NCBI RefSeq assembly: GCF_900445235.1
Contig: NZ_UFSM01000001.1
Location: forward strand, 552,501 to 616,500
Direction: 5' to 3'
From: Aminobacter aminovorans
Lineage (GTDB): Bacteria; Pseudomonadota; Alphaproteobacteria; Rhizobiales; Rhizobiaceae
Length of the DNA stretch: 64,000 nucleotides
Part shown: in pieces, positions 54,973 to 63,585 of the stretch
How positions within the stretch are numbered: position 1 is the stretch's first letter
How the letters are laid out: the number at the start of each line of letters is the position of its first letter
Position numbers and translations under genes: made by a program
The notes under the pieces: generated by a model
The model's input: only the letters and a program-made list of their open reading frames with translations
Told to the model about the DNA's origin: nothing
Database searches by the model: none

Positions 54973-56034
54973 TCATTCCGGCTTCAGCACGCAGCACTGA
55001 TCAGGCACAGGCACCAGCTTGGCCTGCGCGCCCGGCTCCAGCGGCGCCGACAGCGAGCCGTTGGCGATCAACTGGCCGGCGGCGGTGTCAGCCTGGTACT
55101 GGTAGGCACGACCGAGATAGGTCCTGAGGCCGAGCGTCGCCGGAATGCCTTCGGCCGTGGCGTCGGTCGACACGGCAAGACCGTCTGCACGTGCAGCAAG
55201 CACGAACGCATCGGGGATTGCGCCGAAGCGATCCTGCGACAGCTTGAGCGACGAGCCGTCATCGGTCACGGCCGTCACGGTCGCGCCGTCGCGTGCCGAA
55301 ACCTTCATCGGCACCAGGTTCTCGAAACCGACGAAGCGGGCGACGAAGGCATTGGCCGGACGCTGGTACAGCGTCTCCGGCGTATCGAACTGCATGATGC
55401 GGCCGGCATTCATGATGGCGACGCGGTCGGAGATCGAGAACGCCTCTTCCTGGTCATGGGTGACGTAGACCGAGGTGGTGCCGTTGGCGCGCTGCAGCTG
55501 GCGGATCTCGACGCGCATGTCGACACGCAGCTTGGCATCGAGGTTGGACAGCGGCTCGTCGAACATCAAAAGCGGCGGCTCGATGACGAGTGCGCGGGCG
55601 AGTGCGACGCGCTGCTTCTGCCCGCCGGAAAGCGCACCCGGCAGGCGGTCGGCGAGCTGCGACAGACCGACGCGTTCGAGCATCGCCCTGGCGCGCTTGT
55701 CGCGATCAGCAGAGGCCACGCCGCGCTGCTTGAGGCCGAAGCCGACATTGTCGAGCACCGAGAGATGCGGGAACAGGGCGTAGTTCTGGAACACCAGGCC
55801 GATGTCACGCTTGTAGGCCGGCAGCCGGGTCAGGTCCTTGTCGCCAAGGCGGATCGAGCCGGAGGTCGGCTCGAGGAAGCCGGCGATGAGGCGTAGCGTC
55901 GTCGTCTTGCCGCAGCCCGAGGCGCCGAGCAGCGAGACGAGCTCGCCTTTGCCGACCGACAGCGACAGATCCTCCAGCACCTTGGTGGTGCCGTAGTGGG
56001 CGGTGAGATTCTGGACAGTGAGTGCCTGGGTCAT
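54973..56034 (-). CDS. Spermidine/putrescine-type ABC ATPase (PotA-like)
   Basis: 353 aa. Walker A GASGCGKTT near residue 36, Q-loop VFQNYALFPHLSV, signature ALSGGQKQRVALARAL, Walker B LLMFDEPLSNLDAK, and a C-terminal TOBE domain. It works with the two permeases and binding protein directly upstream. These importers carry polyamines, but also opines, sulfonates and iron chelates. Confidence 0.95.
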   Translation of the reverse strand: MTQALTVQNLTAHYGTTKVLEDLSLSVGKGELVSLLGASGCGKTTTLRLIAGFLEPTSGSIRLGDKDLTRLPAYKRDIGLVFQNYALFPHLSVLDNVGFGLKQRGVASADRDKRARAMLERVGLSQLADRLPGALSGGQKQRVALARALVIEPPLLMFDEPLSNLDAKLRVDMRVEIRQLQRANGTTSVYVTHDQEEAFSISDRVAIMNAGRIMQFDTPETLYQRPANAFVARFVGFENLVPMKVSARDGATVTAVTDDGSSLKLSQDRFGAIPDAFVLAARADGLAVSTDATAEGIPATLGLRTYLGRAYQYQADTAAGQLIANGSLSAPLEPGAQAKLVPVPDQCCVLKPE

Positions 56035-56040
56035 ATGGGT

Positions 56041-56832
56041 CTACTTCGCAAGGAAGGTGAGGCCGAGCGTGCGCTCGACGATGGCCATGACTGCCACGGT
56101 CAGCAGCATCAGCAGCACCGACACCGACGCGATCGTCGGATCGAAGAACTGCTCGACATGGGCGAGGATCTGGATCGGCAGCGTCGAAATGCCAGGACCG
56201 GTGAGGAACAGCGACGTCGACACGTCGTTGATCGAGGTGATGAAGGCGAGGATGAAGGCTGCGATCACACCCGAGCGGACATTGGGCAAAACGATGGTGA
56301 AGAAGGTCTTCACCGGCGGGCTGCCGAGGCTGACGGCGGCTTCCTCGATCGAGAAGTCGAACGAGGCGAGGCTCGCCGAGACGACACGCACGCAATAGGG
56401 CAGCACCAGGAGCATGTGGCCGACGAGCAGGGTCAGGAAGATCGGCGTCTCCATGCCTACCGCCACCGATTTCAGCAGCGAGAAGCCGAGCACGATCTCC
56501 GGCACCAGGATCGGCAGTACGAAGACAGTCGACAGCCAGGACGGCAGCTTGATGCGGTACCGATTGAGCGCATAGGCAGCCGGGATGCCGACCAGCAGCG
56601 CCAGCCCGGTGGCGAGGAAGGCGAGCTCCAGGCTGGTGATGATGGTGCGCCGGAAGGCGCTGATCTCGAAGATGTTCTCGAACCAGCGCAGCGTCAGGCC
56701 CTGCGGCGGGAAGGTCAGGTAGGTGGTGTCGCTGACCGAGGCGCCAAGCACGATGATCAGCGGCCCCATCAGGAAGATGTAGACCAGGACGGTGAACAGG
56801 ATCAGCAGGGGATTGATACGGCTGGTCATCAT
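56041..56832 (-). CDS. Spermidine/putrescine-type ABC permease (PotC-like)
   Basis: 263-aa inner-membrane permease with six hydrophobic helices and the coupling segment EEAAVSLGSPPVKTFFTIVLPN near residue 175 (core AAVSLGSPPVKTFF). The start ATG at 56832 overlaps the upstream permease stop by 4 bp. Confidence 0.93.
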   Translation of the reverse strand: MMTSRINPLLILFTVLVYIFLMGPLIIVLGASVSDTTYLTFPPQGLTLRWFENIFEISAFRRTIITSLELAFLATGLALLVGIPAAYALNRYRIKLPSWLSTVFVLPILVPEIVLGFSLLKSVAVGMETPIFLTLLVGHMLLVLPYCVRVVSASLASFDFSIEEAAVSLGSPPVKTFFTIVLPNVRSGVIAAFILAFITSINDVSTSLFLTGPGISTLPIQILAHVEQFFDPTIASVSVLLMLLTVAVMAIVERTLGLTFLAK

Positions 56833-57656
56833 GTCGCCATCGGGTTGAGGCGCCGCGCGACGCGGCTCATGGCAAGAACGACTGCGACCGTGATCACCAC
56901 CATAATTGCTGCGATTGTGGAAGCGCCGACCCAGTCGAACGACACCATAGCGCGCTGGTACATCAGCGTGCCCATCACCATCTGGCGCTCGCCGCCGAGA
57001 AGCTGGGGTGTGGCATAGGCGGTGAAAGAACCGGTGAAGACGAGAACGGCGCCAACGATGAGACCGGGCACGGCAAGCGGCAGGATGACCTGCCGGAAGG
57101 TCGCGGCCGGCGTGGCGCCGAGCGACGACGAGGCCTGGACGACGTCGTCGGGAATATTCTCGAGCACGCCGACAAGGGTCAGGATCATCAGCGGCACAAA
57201 CAGATAGACCATCGCGACGATGACCGAGCCTTGGGTGTAAAGCATCGACAGCGGCTCGCTGATCGCGCCGATGCCGACCAGGAAATTGTTCAGAATGCCA
57301 TTCTTGCCGAGGATGATCAGCCAGGCGAAGGAGCGGACGACGACACCGGTCAGCAGCGGGAAGACGGCTGCGATGATCAAAAGGCTTTTCAGCTTGCCCG
57401 GCGACTTCGACAAGACATAGGCGGTGAGGAAACCGACGACGAGCGAGATGGCGGTGGTCGCCAGCGAAATCTCGATGGTGCGCCACAGCACGGTGCGGCG
57501 GAAGCCGCTGTTGAAGAAGGCGATGTAGGGGGCGAAGATGCCGCCGTCCTCGCCGAAGGTCGTGGCGATGGTCGCCGCCACCGGCAGCACCAGGAACACC
57601 AATACGGCCAGCGTAGCCGGCCCTGCGAGCCACCATCCGGCAAAGCGTTTCAGCAT
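56829..57656 (-). CDS. Spermidine/putrescine-type ABC permease (PotB-like)
   Basis: 275-aa inner-membrane permease. First helix LAGPATLAVLVFLVLPVAAT; coupling segment VVQASSSLGATPAATFRQVI near residue 180. ATG at 57656 follows GGAAGAG, better supported than the in-frame ATG 21 bp upstream. Confidence 0.93.
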   Translation of the reverse strand: MLKRFAGWWLAGPATLAVLVFLVLPVAATIATTFGEDGGIFAPYIAFFNSGFRRTVLWRTIEISLATTAISLVVGFLTAYVLSKSPGKLKSLLIIAAVFPLLTGVVVRSFAWLIILGKNGILNNFLVGIGAISEPLSMLYTQGSVIVAMVYLFVPLMILTLVGVLENIPDDVVQASSSLGATPAATFRQVILPLAVPGLIVGAVLVFTGSFTAYATPQLLGGERQMVMGTLMYQRAMVSFDWVGASTIAAIMVVITVAVVLAMSRVARRLNPMAT

Positions 57657-57811
57657 GAAATCTCTTCCAGTTTCCACGGACAGACGGCGTCCGGGACATC
57701 TTGTTGCGGCGTGCTACCCTTCATCGGGCGGCCACGAAAGGCGCAGAATGCCGCAAGGGCTGTGACAGCGGCAAGAAAAGGCCTCGGGCGTGGCCCCCGG
57801 CACACAATGGC

Positions 57812-57839
57812 GGGCGGGAAAGCCGGTGCCTCCCCGCCC
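57812..57839. other. Hairpin between binding-protein and permease genes
   Basis: GGGCGGG (57812-57818) pairs with CCCGCCC (57833-57839). It lies just 3' of the binding-protein gene without a T-run, within a 192-bp gap. Such hairpins often stabilise or partly end the transcript so that the binding protein is made in excess; that use here is inference. Confidence 0.5.
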
Positions 57840-57848
57840 TTATGGCAA

Positions 57849-58889
57849 TTACATGCCGAACACTTCATTCCAGCGGTCGACCCAGTCGGTCTTGGCCGAA
57901 TTGAGCTTCTCATAGTCGACCTGCTTCAGCGAGGCGATCATGTCGGCGCCATAGGTCCACAGCTTGGCCTGCTCCGGCGTCAACTCGACGGCCTTGACGA
58001 CAGGCGCGTCGACGCCGTTCTCGGCGGTCTTCTGCTGCACTTCCTTCGACAGCACGAAGTTGATGAACTCGTGGGCGAGTTCGACGTTGGCGGCGCCCTT
58101 TGGAATGTTGATGGTGTTCAGCGTGGCGATCGCGCCGTCCGACAGGTTGGCCCATGCGGCGGTCGGGACAGCGGCCTGGATCTGGGCGAGCGTGAAGTCC
58201 TGGGCAACTGAAGCCGAAATCTCGCCGGTCGAGAACAGGTTCACCAGCTCGGAGCCGGTGTTATAGTTCTTGACGACGTTGGGCTTCAGCGCCTCGATCG
58301 CCTTGAAGGCACCATCGGTGTCGGTGAAAGGATCGACGCCGGCATGGGTGCCGGCGATCATCACCGCCATCGGGCCGGCAGTGGTGGTGATGCCCGGCAG
58401 CGACAGCGATGCCTTGAAGTCTTCCTTCCAGAGGTCGTTCCACGAAGTGATCGGCGCCTTGACCTTGGCGGTATCGTAGATCACGCCGACGCGGCCGATG
58501 GTGTAGGCCGGGCCGAATTCGCCCTGCGGTGCCTTGGCGAGATCGTAGAGGCCTTCGAGGTTCGGAACCTTCGACTTGTCGATCGGCTGGAACACGCCTT
58601 CTTTGATGCCGATCTGCGAATAGGCGTCGGTGAAGTAGGCGACATCGACGCCCTCGCCGTTGCGGATCTTGATCTTGTTGAGACGGTCGGCATTGTTGCC
58701 GGTCTCGAACACGATCTCACAGCCGCACTTCTCCTTAAACGGCTTGACGATGTACTCGTCGAGCTTGTCGCCGTTGAAGCCCCACCAGGAGATGGTCAGT
58801 GTCTTGCCCTGTGCCAGCGCCGGCGCGGCGACGAGGGTCGTCGCGAGGCCGGCAACGCCAGCCGCGAGAAGGGTGTGAAGTCGTGTCAT
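57849..58889 (-). CDS. Spermidine/putrescine-type substrate-binding protein (PotD-like)
   Basis: 346-aa periplasmic binding protein. Signal peptide LHTLLAAGVAGLATTLVAAP with cleavage after ALA; the mature part opens KTLTISWWGFNGDKL. The ATG at 58889 follows AGAGG; an upstream start would mask the signal. First gene of the transporter-amidohydrolase-peptidase operon. Two cysteines close together (KCGCE) could form a disulfide. Substrate not certain. Confidence 0.92.
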   Translation of the reverse strand: MTRLHTLLAAGVAGLATTLVAAPALAQGKTLTISWWGFNGDKLDEYIVKPFKEKCGCEIVFETGNNADRLNKIKIRNGEGVDVAYFTDAYSQIGIKEGVFQPIDKSKVPNLEGLYDLAKAPQGEFGPAYTIGRVGVIYDTAKVKAPITSWNDLWKEDFKASLSLPGITTTAGPMAVMIAGTHAGVDPFTDTDGAFKAIEALKPNVVKNYNTGSELVNLFSTGEISASVAQDFTLAQIQAAVPTAAWANLSDGAIATLNTINIPKGAANVELAHEFINFVLSKEVQQKTAENGVDAPVVKAVELTPEQAKLWTYGADMIASLKQVDYEKLNSAKTDWVDRWNEVFGM

Positions 58890-59028
58890 GGAAAGCCTCT
58901 GTTGTTTGACGCCCTGGCACCTGCGGGCGCACGGAGGGACAATTGAGCCTATTTTCGTGGCAGCTAAGGTGCAACTCCAAATGTTGTGCAACGCACATCA
59001 TAATCTGCCGCATCCTGAGGCGGATGAC

Positions 59029-59059
59029 AAAAAAACCCGGCAATTTGCCGGGGTTTTTT
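59029..59059 (-). terminator. Terminator after the D-aminopeptidase gene
   Basis: CCCGGC (59036-59041) pairs with GCCGGG (59047-59052), flanked by A-run on the left and T-run on the right, so it can work in both directions. Placed 26 bp after the D-aminopeptidase gene and 140 bp before the PotD-like gene. Confidence 0.88.
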
Positions 59060-59085
59060 CGATCTACCTAACGGTGCTCGGCACC

Positions 59086-59883
59086 CTACACGATGAAGCG
59101 TATGGCCCGCTGGATTTCGAAGAAGTCCTTGGCACGGAAGCGCAGCGTGCGCGGCGCCGGATGCTCGACCCCGGGGTACCAGCTGCCGCGATGGGCCTCG
59201 ATCGGGGTGGTATATTCAACCACCAGTTCGAAGCTGTCGGCGAGTTTCGGCAGGCATGATTTGAGGTCGCGCGACAACGCCTCCTCAACGCCGGCCCGGA
59301 TCGCAGCGACTGAAGCTTTCGGCGTCAGTGACCGGGTCGCCGGGCCGAACCCCTCGCTGGTTGCAACGGTGCCGATGCGCGGCACCAGCAGCTTGGCCTC
59401 GGCGCACATGCCGGCATCGCCCGCGAGAAACGCCGACGGCACGCCGTAGCGCGCAGCGCACAGCGCATTGAGCGTGTATTCGGACGCCACCTCGCCATTG
59501 ATCAAAAGCCGCGACACGGTGCCTGTCAGCGTATGCGCCAGCGGGTTGGTGTCGGTGCCGGCCTTGTTGTGGTAGCCGGTATAGAGGGCGGCCGAAAAGC
59601 TGTCGTCGATACCGAACATCATCATGTCGGGATGTCCGCTCCAGTCCCTGACGATGGTGACATAGGCCGGCAGCTTGGACAGGATCAGGTTGCGCCCGGT
59701 CGAGTGCGCATCCTTGACCAGCACTTCCTTCGCGCCGGCGGCCTTGGCGCCTTCGCAGGCCGCCACCAGCTCGTCGGTCATGTATTCGCGGAACTCGTCA
59801 TAGGCGGCATGCCCTTTGCGGGCTTCGTCCCAGACAGTGATGCCGGCGGTGCCTTCGATATCGGCGCTGATGAACACCTTCAT
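59086..59883 (-). CDS. D-aminopeptidase, M55 family (DppA-like)
   Basis: Zinc peptidase that removes D-amino acids such as D-Ala from peptides. 265 aa. Asp8 and Glu10 (SADIEGTAGI) and His60 (VKDAHSTG) match B. subtilis DppA zinc ligands; His105 (YTGYHN) and Glu131 (INGEVASEY) are near the remaining ones. ATG at 59883 follows AAGGA. Last gene of an operon with a Dpp-type importer, suggesting scavenging of D-amino-acid peptides, such as from peptidoglycan. Confidence 0.94.
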   Translation of the reverse strand: MKVFISADIEGTAGITVWDEARKGHAAYDEFREYMTDELVAACEGAKAAGAKEVLVKDAHSTGRNLILSKLPAYVTIVRDWSGHPDMMMFGIDDSFSAALYTGYHNKAGTDTNPLAHTLTGTVSRLLINGEVASEYTLNALCAARYGVPSAFLAGDAGMCAEAKLLVPRIGTVATSEGFGPATRSLTPKASVAAIRAGVEEALSRDLKSCLPKLADSFELVVEYTTPIEAHRGSWYPGVEHPAPRTLRFRAKDFFEIQRAIRFIV

Positions 59884-59900
59884 GATCGTAATCCTTGGTT

Positions 59901-60992
59901 CTAGAGAAGCTCGGTCATCGACCGCAGCAGCCGGTCGATCTGGTCGGGAGAATGCTCGGAAAATACGGCCAGCCGCATGCTCGGCACATCCGACGCGTCG
60001 GAATAGCCGCCCGGCTGCTGAACCCTGACGATGATGTCGCGTTCGGCAAGACGGTCGCGCAGAAGCTCGAGGTCGGTAACGCCCTTGATGGTGACGATCG
60101 GCACCGGCGTGTCGGCGACCTCGAAGCCCAGGCCGCGCAGCCCGTTGCGCATGTGGCTGACATTGCGTGCCAGCCTGGCACGCCTGTCCGTCGTCTGCAG
60201 GATGCGCAACGAAGCGGCGGCGGCGGCAGCCAGCCCGGGTGGCGCGGGTGAGGCGCCGCGCATGATCATGGCGTTGCGGGTGATCTTCTCGGCCAAGGCC
60301 GCGTCGCCGGGGACGACGCCGCCAAGCGCCCCGAAAGCCTTGCTCATCGTGCCGGCGAGAAAGTTGCCCGCACCCTCCAGCCCGGCATGCTGCAGCGAGC
60401 CACGCCCGCTCTCGCCGAGCACGCCGACGCCGTGGGAATCGTCGATGCACAGCAACGCGCCGTCATAGGGCGCCATCGCCTGCCTGAAATCGTTGAGCGG
60501 CGCCAGACGGCCGGAGGACGGGAACACCCCGTCGGTCAGCACCGCCGGCCGCAGCCCTGCCCCGACATGCCGCGTCAGTTGCTCGGCAAGGTCACCGGCG
60601 TCGCCATGGCGGAACTCATGGACCGGCTTGCCCAGCGTCGGGATCGCGTCGCGGGTGCTGTAGTGGGTCGCCGCGTCGATGAAGATCACGTCGAAATCCT
60701 CGCGCAGTCCCTGCAGCAGCACCATCGGGCTGGTGTAGCCCGAGATCATGTAGACGACCTCCTCGGTGCCGAACCACTGGCGCAGTCGATCCTGCAGGTC
60801 GGCATAGACCTGCATATGCGCCAGCGTGCCCGGACCCATGCCATACTGCCTGGTAGCAGTGCAGGCCGCCTCGATCACCTCGGGGTGGCCGTGCAGGCAG
60901 AAGTAGGATGTGCCGCAGTAATAATCGACCTCGCGCCCGCCGATTACCATGCGGGCGCCAATAGGCGATTCCATCTTGAAGGGTGCGGTCAT
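59901..60992 (-). CDS. Alpha-oxoamine synthase-family PLP enzyme
   Basis: 363 aa, related to BioF, Kbl and serine palmitoyltransferase. CIDDSHGVGVLGESGRG near residue 182, PLP lysine K218 in AGTMSKAFGALGG. Shorter than Kbl (about 400) because the N-terminal part is reduced. The partners of this family are an amino acid and acyl-CoA; here the gene sits between a D-aminopeptidase and a beta-lactamase-fold hydrolase, an unusual setting, so a racemase- or aldolase-like use on the released amino acid is also possible. The start is uncertain: AGGAG is very close to the ATG at 60992. Confidence 0.85.
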   Translation of the reverse strand: MTAPFKMESPIGARMVIGGREVDYYCGTSYFCLHGHPEVIEAACTATRQYGMGPGTLAHMQVYADLQDRLRQWFGTEEVVYMISGYTSPMVLLQGLREDFDVIFIDAATHYSTRDAIPTLGKPVHEFRHGDAGDLAEQLTRHVGAGLRPAVLTDGVFPSSGRLAPLNDFRQAMAPYDGALLCIDDSHGVGVLGESGRGSLQHAGLEGAGNFLAGTMSKAFGALGGVVPGDAALAEKITRNAMIMRGASPAPPGLAAAAAASLRILQTTDRRARLARNVSHMRNGLRGLGFEVADTPVPIVTIKGVTDLELLRDRLAERDIIVRVQQPGGYSDASDVPSMRLAVFSEHSPDQIDRLLRSMTELL

Positions 60993-61000
60993 GCTCCTGC

Positions 61001-62677
61001 TCAGGCCGCCTCCGCCCGTGACAAGGGCCGCCGTTCGAGGAACATCGGCCCGACACGGATGCCACGCCTGCCGTTGTCGTCGACAGCGTCGAGCTCCAGG
61101 ATCTCATCCTCATAGAGCTTGCCATGCATGCGGAAGCGCCCCTCGCCAACCGGCTCGCAGCTGTGGGTACAGAAATACTCGATCAGGCATTTCAGCCCGC
61201 CATGGCTGTAGCTGAGATAGGTGATGTTGAAGTCCGGGCCGTACTCGCCCAGATGCGGCTCGATCTCATACGGTACCGTCTCGTCGGTGGGCGCCTCGAT
61301 ACGCGTCCAGCTGGCATCCTTCCAGACCAGCTTGCCCGGCTCGGGAAAGGACAGGTTCATATGCGCATAGCCCGCGCCGCGGCCATAAATGCGGCCGTCG
61401 ATGACGAAGTCCTTGCCTGATACTGGCCGGATCTGCAGCGGCACGCCGTCGCCCATCAGATAGAGCTTGCCGGCCTTCGCCTTGACCTCGACGACCTCCT
61501 GCGTGGCATCGTCGCTGTAATAGCCGGGCAACGAGTTGAACTGCTCGTCGGCGATGACGGGCGGACGCTGCATGCGCTGCAGCGGCGTGCCCATCTTGCG
61601 CTCGGCAAGTGCGATGCGCAGGCCGTCGACGCCGAGGCGCGAGGCGATCTGGTTGGCGAAGTCGAGCGTCGCAAATATCAGCACGCCGATGCCTGCGCCG
61701 GGCAGGATCAGCATGTGCGAGGCATAACCATAGACCGCGCCGCCATGGCCGACCGACTCCCAGCCGTCGACCTCGCCGGCACCATAACACAGGCCATATC
61801 CGGCCATCGACTTGTCCAGGCTGTCGGGGCGCTTGCCGAACGGCGTCCACATCTCGCGCAGCGAGGCCGGCGAGATGATCGACGTGCCCTCGGCATTGAA
61901 GCCGCCGCGCAACAGGCACTGGACGTAACGCGCCATGTCGCCGGTCGTGGAGAAGATGTTGCCCGCAGGCGAGCCGCCGAGGCTGAACACCGGAGCCGGC
62001 GTGTCGCCGTCCAGGGTCCACATGTCGGCGGGCGCGAGGCGTTCGCGGATACCCGGCGCCATGCCACAGGACGACTGGTTCATGCCGAGCGGCTTCATGA
62101 TGTTTTCAGCGACGTAGTCGGAATAGCTCTGGCCGGTCACCACCTCGATGACCCGTCCGACGACGGCGATGCCGGCATTGGAGTAGTGCATGATGCCGAT
62201 GCTCGGATCCTGCTTCAGCGTCGAGCTGGCGAGCTCGTTGACCGTGTCCTCGAGCGGCGGCCGGGTGGCGTCGAGATAGTGGCCACTCTTCGGCTCGCGC
62301 ACCAGACCGGAGGTGTGCGTCATCAGCTTGCGCAGGCTGATGACCGAACCATGCGGACCAGCTTCGGCGCCGGCGAACGGGTTGATCGGATGGAAGCCGG
62401 GCAGGTAGGTCGAGACGTCGACATCGATGTCGACGAGACCCTTCTCCACCAGTTGCATCATCGCCAGCGAGGTGAAGGTCTTGGTGATCGAACCGATGCG
62501 GAAGCAGGTGTCTTCGCGCATGTCGAAATGGCGGTCGGTGCGCTGGATGTGACCCTCGGCCAGCACGCCGTCGCGGTCGACGAGCGCATAGGAGATCGAC
62601 GGGATCGCCTTGTCCTCGACCTCGTAGCGGATCAGGTCCTCGAACAGCTCTATCGATGCGGCGGACAGGGAAGGCAT
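61001..62677 (-). CDS. Class C beta-lactamase-fold serine hydrolase
   Basis: 558 aa. The active-site triad motifs are SITK (Ser63, Lys66), YSN (Tyr165-Asn167) and HGG near residue 330, as in class C beta-lactamases, D-aminopeptidase DmpB/Dap and esterases. The C-terminal 200 residues form an added beta-rich domain of the kind in D-aminopeptidases. No clear signal peptide, so it acts in the cytoplasm. ATG 62677 follows AAGGAG. Between Dpp permease and D-aminopeptidase genes, a D-peptide hydrolase is the best guess, not antibiotic resistance. Confidence 0.9.
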   Translation of the reverse strand: MPSLSAASIELFEDLIRYEVEDKAIPSISYALVDRDGVLAEGHIQRTDRHFDMREDTCFRIGSITKTFTSLAMMQLVEKGLVDIDVDVSTYLPGFHPINPFAGAEAGPHGSVISLRKLMTHTSGLVREPKSGHYLDATRPPLEDTVNELASSTLKQDPSIGIMHYSNAGIAVVGRVIEVVTGQSYSDYVAENIMKPLGMNQSSCGMAPGIRERLAPADMWTLDGDTPAPVFSLGGSPAGNIFSTTGDMARYVQCLLRGGFNAEGTSIISPASLREMWTPFGKRPDSLDKSMAGYGLCYGAGEVDGWESVGHGGAVYGYASHMLILPGAGIGVLIFATLDFANQIASRLGVDGLRIALAERKMGTPLQRMQRPPVIADEQFNSLPGYYSDDATQEVVEVKAKAGKLYLMGDGVPLQIRPVSGKDFVIDGRIYGRGAGYAHMNLSFPEPGKLVWKDASWTRIEAPTDETVPYEIEPHLGEYGPDFNITYLSYSHGGLKCLIEYFCTHSCEPVGEGRFRMHGKLYEDEILELDAVDDNGRRGIRVGPMFLERRPLSRAEAA

Positions 62678-62712
62678 GGCAAACGCTCCTTGAGCTGAAA
62701 AGATGGGAAGTC

Positions 62713-63585
62713 TCAATGGGAATGGCGTGGGTCGAGCATGTCGCGCAGCGCGTCGCCGACGAGGTTCCACGACAGCACGAACAGGAAGACCGCAGCACCG
62801 GGGAAAGCCAGCGTGTACCAGAACTGGAACGGGTTGCCGGGCTGGCCGACGATCCAGTTGCGCGAATAGGCGATGAACTGGCCCCAGTCGGCGTAACCCT
62901 CTTCGGTGCCGACGCCGAGGAAGCTGAGCGCTGACGCCGACAGCACCATCGAACCGGTGGCCATCGTCGCCAGCACGAGCACCGGGAACATCGCATTGGG
63001 CAGGATGTGCAGCACGATCAGCCGGAGGTCGCTTGCGCCGTAGGCGCGTGCCGCATGGATGTAGTCCATCTCGCGTATCCTCAGGATCTCGCTGCGCACG
63101 ATGCGGGCGTAGCTCATCCAGCCGAATGTCGTCAGCGCAATGGTGATCGGCCAGATGCCCTTGCCCAGCAGCGCCGTCAGCACCATCGCGGCGATCAGGA
63201 ACGGCACCGCCATGAACACGTCGACGATGCGCATCAGGACGTCCTCGACCAGACCGCCATAATAGGCGGCAACCGCACCGATGGCCGTGCCGACGAGCAC
63301 CGAGATCGCAACGACGCCGAGGCCGATCTTGAAGGCGGTGCGGGTGCCCCAGACGACGCCGTAAAAGATGTCGTACTGGCCCTGAGTGGTGCCGAAGATC
63401 GCATCTCTGGACGGCGGCATCGGCGTTGCCAGAAAGCCTGCACGCGGTGTGTCGTAGGGCGACAGCTGGAAGCTCTGCGGCGGCGCCAGAAGCGGTGCGA
63501 AGATCGCGATCAGCACGAAGGCGAGGAGGATCAGGACGCCGATCAGCGAAACCGGGTTGCGCGCGAGGTAGCGAAGAACTTTCAT
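62713..63585 (-). CDS. ABC importer permease, DppC type (second system)
   Basis: 290-aa inner-membrane permease. N-terminal helix LIGVLILLAFVLIAIFAPLL; transport domain with coupling segment AARAYGASDLRLIVLHILPN near residue 180. Start overlaps the DppB-type gene by 4 bp. Belongs to a second importer, different from the one at 7.4-13.9 kb. Confidence 0.94.
   Translation of the reverse strand: MKVLRYLARNPVSLIGVLILLAFVLIAIFAPLLAPPQSFQLSPYDTPRAGFLATPMPPSRDAIFGTTQGQYDIFYGVVWGTRTAFKIGLGVVAISVLVGTAIGAVAAYYGGLVEDVLMRIVDVFMAVPFLIAAMVLTALLGKGIWPITIALTTFGWMSYARIVRSEILRIREMDYIHAARAYGASDLRLIVLHILPNAMFPVLVLATMATGSMVLSASALSFLGVGTEEGYADWGQFIAYSRNWIVGQPGNPFQFWYTLAFPGAAVFLFVLSWNLVGDALRDMLDPRHSH

Noticed and set aside
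56041..57699. A single 552-aa permease spanning both Pot permease genes
   Set aside because: The 5' part is out of frame with the real PotB-like gene; two separate permeases with an ATGA overlap explain the sequence.
58890..58991. Upstream start of the PotD-like protein
   Set aside because: It would bury the signal peptide behind 34 unrelated residues; the ATG at 58889 has a ribosome site.
61001..62677. Beta-lactamase antibiotic resistance gene
   Set aside because: No signal peptide, extra C-terminal domain and D-peptide operon context favour a cytoplasmic peptidase or esterase.
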